In this document: positions 11,864 through 15,820 of the stretch, in pieces
How the letters are laid out: the number at the start of each line of letters is the position of its first letter
How positions within the stretch are numbered: the first letter of the stretch is position 1
Assembly: GCA_035532215.1 (NCBI GenBank)
Contig: DATKRK010000347.1
Coordinates: 1 to 15,820 of the forward strand
DNA length: 15,820 bases
DNA from: JAICIG01 sp035532215
GTDB lineage: Bacteria > Planctomycetota > Planctomycetia > Pirellulales > JAICIG01
Direction: 5' to 3'
Notes under the pieces: generated by a model
The model's database searches: none
Told to the model about the DNA's origin: nothing
What the model saw: the letters and a program-made list of their open reading frames with translations, nothing else
Program-made: the position numbers and the translations under genes

Positions 11864-13318
11864 ATGACGACCTGTCGGCATTTGCGGCTGCAAGGCGAGT
11901 TTCCGAGCCTGGGTCTGTTCCGAGCCAGGTTTTTGTCGGCGGGTTTTTCTTCGGCGAACCCGGTCTGGGGCTGGCGACAAGCTTCGACCGAGGCCGCGTT
12001 TTTGCTCGTCGGAAGGCTGCGCCGCACGCTGCTCTCGGCGACGTTGGCCTGGTTCGCCGTGGTCGAACCCGGCGCGGTTGAACTGGCGGCCGCAGAGCCC
12101 GACGAGGAACTTCGCGTCGCCAGCCTGGTGCGGCGATTGGGCAGCAACGCGTTCACCGAGCGTGAAGCGGCCGAAGAGCAGCTTGCGGCCTTGGGCGTCG
12201 GCGCCCGCGAGGAGCTGATCGAGGCGACCGAACACGTCGACCCCGAAGTTCGCCTGCGGGCGAAGAATCTGCTGCGGCGATTGCAGGTCGAGGAGCTTTG
12301 GACGGCGTCGAAAGTGCGGTGCGAAGCCCGGCAGACTTCGGCTGCGGCGGCCCTGGCGACGATCACCGAACAAACGGGCAATCGCGTCTTGGCCGGCGAC
12401 CAATACGGGGCGTTTCACGAGACGTGGGTCGATCTGGCGGAGACCGACGGCTCGTTCTGGGAGGCGATCGACGCGCTGTGTACGAGCAGCGGCAACCGCA
12501 TCCGTCCGCACTACGACACGCGGCGGCCGGGGCTGGTGCTGGCGGCCGGCAATCCGGGCCGCTATCCGATCGCCCGCAGCGGGCCGGTGCGGATGCAGAT
12601 GATCCGCGCGCGGCGGGCCTTCAGCGAGGAATTCGATTACGAACGGCTCGACGGCGAAGAGACCCACGCGTTTCAGTTCGAAATGCAGGCCATGTGGGAG
12701 GACCGCTTTCGCCTGGTCGCCTATCGCTCGCACCCCGAGCTGATCGAGGCCGTGACCGACACGGGCCAAAGGATCATCGCGGCCCAGGCCGCGGCCAGCG
12801 GCTGGAACATCGCTGGCTCGGGGACGCGGCAGGTTTCGATGAGCTTGCGGTTGCAGCCGCCGCCGGTGGCGTGCAAGGAACTCGAAACATTGAAGCTCAA
12901 GTGGGGGCTGGTGGCTGTCGGCGACCGGGCGGCGATCGAGATTCGCGACTTCGCCTCGACCGAACCGCACTTTCAGGACGATGTGGAACTCGTCGTGCAG
13001 AAGTTCGAGACGGGGCCCGGGCCGCGTTGCGAACTGACGCTGCTGGTGGTCCGCGAACTGGTGATCCCCGAGCCGCAGGATTTGATCTTCGAAGAGATCG
13101 AAGTCGAACTGTTCGACGCCGAGGGCAAGTCCTTTCACCGGCAAGGGCAGTCGAACTCGCTGACCGATCAAGGGGCGATCCTGAAACTGACCTTCGCCGG
13201 CGACAGCGAAATGTCGTCGCCGCAAGTATTGCGAGTCAGCTATCCGCGGATTCGGGCGCAGAAAGACCTGGAGATCTTGTTTCGGCACGTGCCGCTGCCG
13301 ACGGCGAGGCCCGAGTGA
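11864..13318 (+). CDS. Secreted protein with HEAT-like and STN-like regions
   Basis: This 484-aa protein is of unknown function. A hydrophobic segment with signal-peptide features lies at 51-78 (RLRRTLLSATLAWFAVVEPGAVELAAA), far from the ATG. A TTG at 12002, 8 nt after a GAGG, would place it at the N-terminus and may be the true start. Residues 84-141 resemble a HEAT-type repeat pair (LVRRLGSNAFTEREAAEEQLAALG... DPEVRLRAKNLLRRLQ), a pattern common in planctomycete proteins. Residues 154-228 resemble an STN/secretin N-terminal fold (AAALATITEQTGNRVL... VDLAETDGSFWEAIDALCTSSG... LVLAAG). The C-terminal half is beta-rich. The last 83 bp overlap coaB on the opposite strand. Confidence 0.7.
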   Translation: MTTCRHLRLQGEFPSLGLFRARFLSAGFSSANPVWGWRQASTEAAFLLVGRLRRTLLSATLAWFAVVEPGAVELAAAEPDEELRVASLVRRLGSNAFTEREAAEEQLAALGVGAREELIEATEHVDPEVRLRAKNLLRRLQVEELWTASKVRCEARQTSAAAALATITEQTGNRVLAGDQYGAFHETWVDLAETDGSFWEAIDALCTSSGNRIRPHYDTRRPGLVLAAGNPGRYPIARSGPVRMQMIRARRAFSEEFDYERLDGEETHAFQFEMQAMWEDRFRLVAYRSHPELIEAVTDTGQRIIAAQAAASGWNIAGSGTRQVSMSLRLQPPPVACKELETLKLKWGLVAVGDRAAIEIRDFASTEPHFQDDVELVVQKFETGPGPRCELTLLVVRELVIPEPQDLIFEEIEVELFDAEGKSFHRQGQSNSLTDQGAILKLTFAGDSEMSSPQVLRVSYPRIRAQKDLEILFRHVPLPTARPE

Positions 13319-13949
13319 CGACTTCGATGAGTCTCTGCTGGATCACCTCGGCAATTCCCCGCGCCACGTCTTGCTTGCTTCCGCTGAAGGCCGCGATGAC
13401 CTGGCCTTGCTTGTCGAGCAGTTCGACCTCGGTGGTCAGGGCGTGCATGGCCTGCGGGCCGTTGAGAACCATCAACTCGCAGCTTTTCTTTTCGAGCTTG
13501 GCCAGGGCCCGCAGCCGCTGGTCGTCGGTTTCCAGGGCGAAGCCGACGAGCCACTGGCCCGGCCTTTTTTCGGCGCCGAGCGTGGCCACGACGTCGGGCG
13601 TTTCGATCAGGTGTAATTCCAACGGCTGGCCGGTCTTTTGGATCTTGCCTTCGGCGACGCGAACCGGCCGGTAATCGCACGGCGCCGCCACGCCGATCAG
13701 CCCGTCGCACGCCGGGAACAGCTCGCGGCAGGCGGCGAGCATCTCTTCGGTCGAGACGACGTTGACCACTTCGGCCGCGGGCGGATAAGCGATTTCGACC
13801 GGGCCGCTGACGATCGTTACCCGATGCCCTGCGGCGAGCATCGCTTCGGCCAGGGCCTGGCCCATCCGGCCGCTGGAGGCGTTGGTCAGATAGCGCACCG
13901 GATCGAGATACTGGCGGGTCGGGCCGGAAGTGATCAAGACGCGAGCCAC
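13236..13949 (-). CDS. coaB: Phosphopantothenate-cysteine ligase (CoaB), stand-alone
   Basis: CoaB activates 4'-phosphopantothenate with a nucleotide and joins cysteine to it in coenzyme A synthesis. Core motifs: VLITSGPTRQYLDPVRYLTNASSGRMG (4-30), AAPCDYRP (88-95; AxADYRP in most relatives), KIQK (102-105; usually KIKK) and LVGFALETDD (134-143). Most bacteria fuse CoaC and CoaB into one protein of about 400 aa. Here the ligase is a separate 237-aa protein, starting at its own ATG 28 bp after coaC. The last 28 or so residues (RASPSAAARAETRSPGLSAPESADS) are low complexity and come from DNA that overlaps the HEAT/STN gene, so the domain proper ends near residue 210. Confidence 0.9.
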   Translation of the reverse strand: MARVLITSGPTRQYLDPVRYLTNASSGRMGQALAEAMLAAGHRVTIVSGPVEIAYPPAAEVVNVVSTEEMLAACRELFPACDGLIGVAAPCDYRPVRVAEGKIQKTGQPLELHLIETPDVVATLGAEKRPGQWLVGFALETDDQRLRALAKLEKKSCELMVLNGPQAMHALTTEVELLDKQGQVIAAFSGSKQDVARGIAEVIQQRLIEVVTRASPSAAARAETRSPGLSAPESADS

Positions 13950-13977
13950 GGGGCGCCTCTGAGCCGCTAATAGTAGG

Positions 13978-14517
13978 TCAGGGCAAGTTCTCGACGATCG
14001 CCTGGCGAATCCGCTCGGGCGAAGCCATTCGCCCGGCGCCTTGCTCGCGGCAACTCAGCCAGCCTTCCTCGGGGTCGATAATCACGTAGCCGTCGTTGCG
14101 CAGTTGTTCGACGTTGCGCTCGACGGCGGGCTTGGCCCACATCTCGCAGTTCATGGCCGGAGCGACGACGATCTTGCCGGCGAACGACAGGCTCAGCGTC
14201 GAGAGCAGATCGTCGGCCAGCCCTTGGGCGGCCTTGGCCAGATAGTTGGCCGTGGCCGGCGCCACGCAGAGCAACTCGGCGCGGCGAGCCAGTTCAATGT
14301 GCGCGCCGAGCGGATGCTCGGCTTCGCCGAAGACCCGAGTCGCTACCGGCCGGCCGGTGAGGGCTTCGAACGTCGCCGCGCCGACGAACTCTTGGGCGGC
14401 GTCGGTCATGATGACCGAAACGCCGGCCCCGGCCTGGACCAATTGGCTGACCAGGGCGGCCGTTTTATAGGCCGCGACGCCGCCCGTCACGCCGATCAGC
14501 AGTTCGCGGCCGTTCAT
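13978..14517 (-). CDS. coaC: Phosphopantothenoylcysteine decarboxylase (CoaC), stand-alone
   Basis: This flavoprotein decarboxylates 4'-phosphopantothenoylcysteine to 4'-phosphopantetheine, the step after CoaB. Motifs: LLIGVTGGVAAYKTAALVSQL (6-26, flavin binding), AHIELARRAELLCVAPATANYLAKAAQGLADDLLS (72-106) with the catalytic-type His73, and VVAPAMNCEMW (117-127, the PAMN motif). The substrate clamp WLSCREQGAGRM (153-164) contains the conserved Cys156. At 179 aa it is exactly a lone CoaC domain. It lies between rpoZ and coaB in the usual operon order, but a REPIN (14555-14661) separates it from rpoZ, which may alter read-through from gmk and rpoZ. Confidence 0.93.
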   Translation of the reverse strand: MNGRELLIGVTGGVAAYKTAALVSQLVQAGAGVSVIMTDAAQEFVGAATFEALTGRPVATRVFGEAEHPLGAHIELARRAELLCVAPATANYLAKAAQGLADDLLSTLSLSFAGKIVVAPAMNCEMWAKPAVERNVEQLRNDGYVIIDPEEGWLSCREQGAGRMASPERIRQAIVENLP

Positions 14518-14554
14518 GGACGATTAGCGAGTGGTTCGCGTTCTCATTTGACGA

Positions 14555-14661
14555 GTGGCTGGGGCTGAGCCTGGACGAAGCCCCAGATTGCAACGCTCAA
14601 TTGCTGGTTGCCCGCGAAAGCTCTCTTGCCCTGGGGCATCGCTGCGCTCTGCCCCAGCCAC
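14555..14661. repeat. GTGG-type REPIN inside the gmk-rpoZ-coaC operon
   Basis: Terminal inverted repeats of 11 bp (GTGGCTGGGGC at 14555-14565, complement at 14651-14661). Each arm is itself a perfect 8-bp hairpin: CTGGGGCT/AGCCCCAG on the left and CTGGGGCA/TGCCCCAG on the right (read on its own strand). The last pair is swapped between arms (T-A versus A-T), which keeps pairing. About 42 bp of unrelated-looking sequence lie between the arms. This is the best-preserved GTGG element in the window. Confidence 0.75.
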
Positions 14662-14702
14662 CCCGTTGTCGATCGCCCGCCTACCAAGTAGCAACAGGAC
14701 GC

Positions 14703-14966
14703 TTAAAGGTCGCTCAGATCGAGTTCCGCAGGGCCGCCGCCGTCTTCCGATTCCCCGGCGATCCGCACGTTCGAGGTGGCGTCGAGATAGATCTTGTCTT
14801 GCATGATCTCGTCGATCACGATCTGCAGCTTGTCGGTGCTGTTCGTTTCGATCAGCGGGCGGCTGCCGGCGTTCAAAGCGACCAGACGCTTCTGGATCAG
14901 CGTCGAGAGCTTGAATCGCCCGCCTACCTTGTTCACGATCGCTTCCTCGCGAAGCTCGTCAATCAT
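14703..14966 (-). CDS. rpoZ: DNA-directed RNA polymerase omega subunit
   Basis: Omega is the small RNA polymerase subunit that helps assemble beta-prime. The 87-aa sequence has the family pattern: MIDELREEAIVNKVGGRFKLSTLIQKRLVALNAGSRPLI, where VGGRFKLSTLIQKR corresponds to the conserved helix and 'R...LV..R..QL' core, followed by an acidic C-terminal tail (ESEDGGGPAELDLSDL). The length is normal. It starts only 6 bp after the gmk stop, the classic gmk-rpoZ pairing, so the two are co-transcribed and probably translationally coupled. Confidence 0.9.
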   Translation of the reverse strand: MIDELREEAIVNKVGGRFKLSTLIQKRLVALNAGSRPLIETNSTDKLQIVIDEIMQDKIYLDATSNVRIAGESEDGGGPAELDLSDL

Positions 14967-14972
14967 CTTGGC

Positions 14973-15584
14973 TCAATCTCCACTTTGGGTCAGAATCTCG
15001 CACAGTTCACGCACCGCACGGTCGATGTCGTCGTTGACGATCTGATAACTGTAGCGGTCGATCGAAGCCAGTTCGCGGCGGGCCACTTCCAAGCGGCGCG
15101 CCAGAGCCGCTTCGCTCTCGGTGCCGCGGTCGCGCAGGCGCGGCTCCAGTTCGTCGACCGAGCCGGGCCGGACGAAAATCGTCAGGGCGTCGGGATAGTG
15201 TTGCAGTACGGCCAGCGTGCCTTGGACGTCAATCTCCAAGACTACCCACTTTCCCGCCGCAAGGCTAGGGGCGACTTCGCTCTTGAGCGTGCCGTACCAG
15301 TCGCCGCGCTGGTATACCTCGAAGCATTCCAGGAACTCGCCGGCCTCGCGGCGCCGGGCGAACTCCTCGCGGCTGAGAAAGTGATAGTCGACCCCATCCA
15401 CCTCGCCGGGGCGCGGCGGCCGGGTGGTGGCCGAAACGCTGGCTTGCAGCGGTCGAGGGCAGTTGACATACAACCGCTTGAGCAGCGTCGTCTTGCCGGC
15501 CCCCGAGGGCCCCGAGATCACGACCAGCTTGCCGGCGGCGGTTTGCATAACGAGCGTTGCGAGCGAGTCGGAAAGTGAATCCAT
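14973..15584 (-). CDS. gmk: Guanylate kinase
   Basis: This enzyme phosphorylates GMP to GDP with ATP, an essential step in guanine nucleotide supply. The 203-aa protein has a P-loop GPSGAGKTT (25-33), the GMP-binding block SVSATTRPPRPGEVDGVDYHFLS (49-71), EFLECFEVYQRGDWYGT (83-99), VLEIDVQG (115-122), and the lid RL..RGTESEAALARRLEVARREL (149-172), all as in the family. Met13 (MQTAAGKLVVISG) is an alternative start giving 191 aa; neither start has a good ribosome-binding site. It is the first gene visible in the gmk-rpoZ-coaC-coaB operon. The often-associated yicC is not seen upstream within the window. Confidence 0.95.
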   Translation of the reverse strand: MDSLSDSLATLVMQTAAGKLVVISGPSGAGKTTLLKRLYVNCPRPLQASVSATTRPPRPGEVDGVDYHFLSREEFARRREAGEFLECFEVYQRGDWYGTLKSEVAPSLAAGKWVVLEIDVQGTLAVLQHYPDALTIFVRPGSVDELEPRLRDRGTESEAALARRLEVARRELASIDRYSYQIVNDDIDRAVRELCEILTQSGD

Positions 15585-15664
15585 GTTGGGCGACTTGGAA
15601 CCTGACGAACGGGAATCCTGCGACGCCGAAGCCTAGGAACGGGGATCAAAAAACGTCCTAAATC

Positions 15665-15746
15665 GAGCCACGGATGAAACCCAGCGCGGCCTTCGGCCGC
15701 AACCAATTGAGCCACGGATGGAACACGGATAAAACACGGATGAAAT
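15665..15746. repeat. GAGCCACGGATG repeats with 11-bp periodic ACGGAT units and a UUCG hairpin
   Basis: GAGCCACGGATG occurs twice (15665-15676 and 15709-15720). The second copy runs into a short tandem array with ACGGAT beginning at 15714, 15725 and 15736, an exact 11-bp period. Between the two copies lies a perfect hairpin, GCGGC-C(TTCG)G-GCCGC (15686-15700), with the extra-stable UUCG tetraloop. The tract is upstream of gmk. It is probably a dispersed repeat. The 236 bp from 15585 to the window end hold no credible gene. Confidence 0.6.
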
Positions 15747-15820
15747 GCAGAATGAGGCTCTTCCGCAGGATCCATGTGTGGTTTTATCGCTGGCTAGCAT
15801 GGTTGGGGTTGCGTTTTCCA

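Noticed and set aside
11744..13288. Minus-strand frame of 514 codons opposite the HEAT/STN-like gene
   Set aside because: It is an antisense shadow rich in Arg, Gln and Leu without domain signals; the plus-strand protein has a signal segment and repeat patterns.
15665..15746. Possible CRISPR-like array
   Set aside because: The repeats are 6-12 bp at 11-bp spacing with no unique spacers and no cas genes nearby.
15518..15775. Minus-strand frame of 85 codons upstream of gmk
   Set aside because: Its sequence is largely a translation of the CCACGGATG repeat tract and it overlaps the gmk start out of frame.
1..15820. Similar sequence at both window ends (TGGAAACGCA at the left, complement of TGCGTTTTCCA at the right)
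   Set aside because: The match is only about 11 bp with a gap. The left copy is explained by a terminator stem and the window ends are arbitrary.

Overview
The window is high-GC chromosomal DNA and reads as a planctomycete, most likely of the Pirellulales type. This is an inference from gene content, not a search. The pointers are a zinc-ribbon protein with an Ala/Pro linker and C-terminal membrane helices, a secreted CehA/McbA-type protein, a secreted HEAT-like protein with a degenerate-repeat N-terminus, separate coaB and coaC genes, and many short palindromic repeats between genes. No phage, plasmid, CRISPR, tRNA or rRNA signal was seen.

Layout. (1) 1-2156, minus strand: a tight cluster dnaJ/cbpA-like > small membrane protein > rnpA > yidD, with stop and start codons overlapping or nearly so. 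It joins a J-domain chaperone to RNase P protein and the YidD membrane-insertion factor. (2) 2338-3078: zinc-ribbon membrane protein, divergent from (3) 3461-5032, a secreted CehA/McbA-like metallohydrolase. (4) 5169-5961: a very basic small protein overlapping a TPR-like helical protein. (5) 6064-9050, minus strand: a hypothetical 143-aa gene, a tandem universal stress protein, a 93-aa gene, and a YbhG-like membrane-fusion protein with its own extended -10 promoter. (6) 9502-10445, plus strand: a secreted SH3-like protein and a two-helix membrane protein. (7) 10625-11575: a PfkB-family sugar kinase. (8) 11864-13318: a secreted HEAT/STN-like protein whose 3' end overlaps coaB tail to tail. (9) 13236-15584, minus strand: gmk-rpoZ-coaC-coaB, a conserved bacterial order for nucleotide metabolism, RNA polymerase omega and coenzyme A synthesis.

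The most interesting non-genic layer is a set of five short repeat elements built like REPINs. Each of the four complete ones has two inverted arms that begin with GTAG or GTGG, and each arm is itself a hairpin; the fifth is a collapsed copy. GTRG heads plus hairpins are the hallmark of REP sequences mobilised by RAYT (TnpA-REP) transposases, but no RAYT gene lies in the window. Several elements sit exactly at gene ends: they appear to supply the TAG stop of yidD, of the YbhG-like gene and of the SH3-like gene, and the ATG of the membrane protein at 10083. One lies inside the gmk-rpoZ-coaC-coaB operon.
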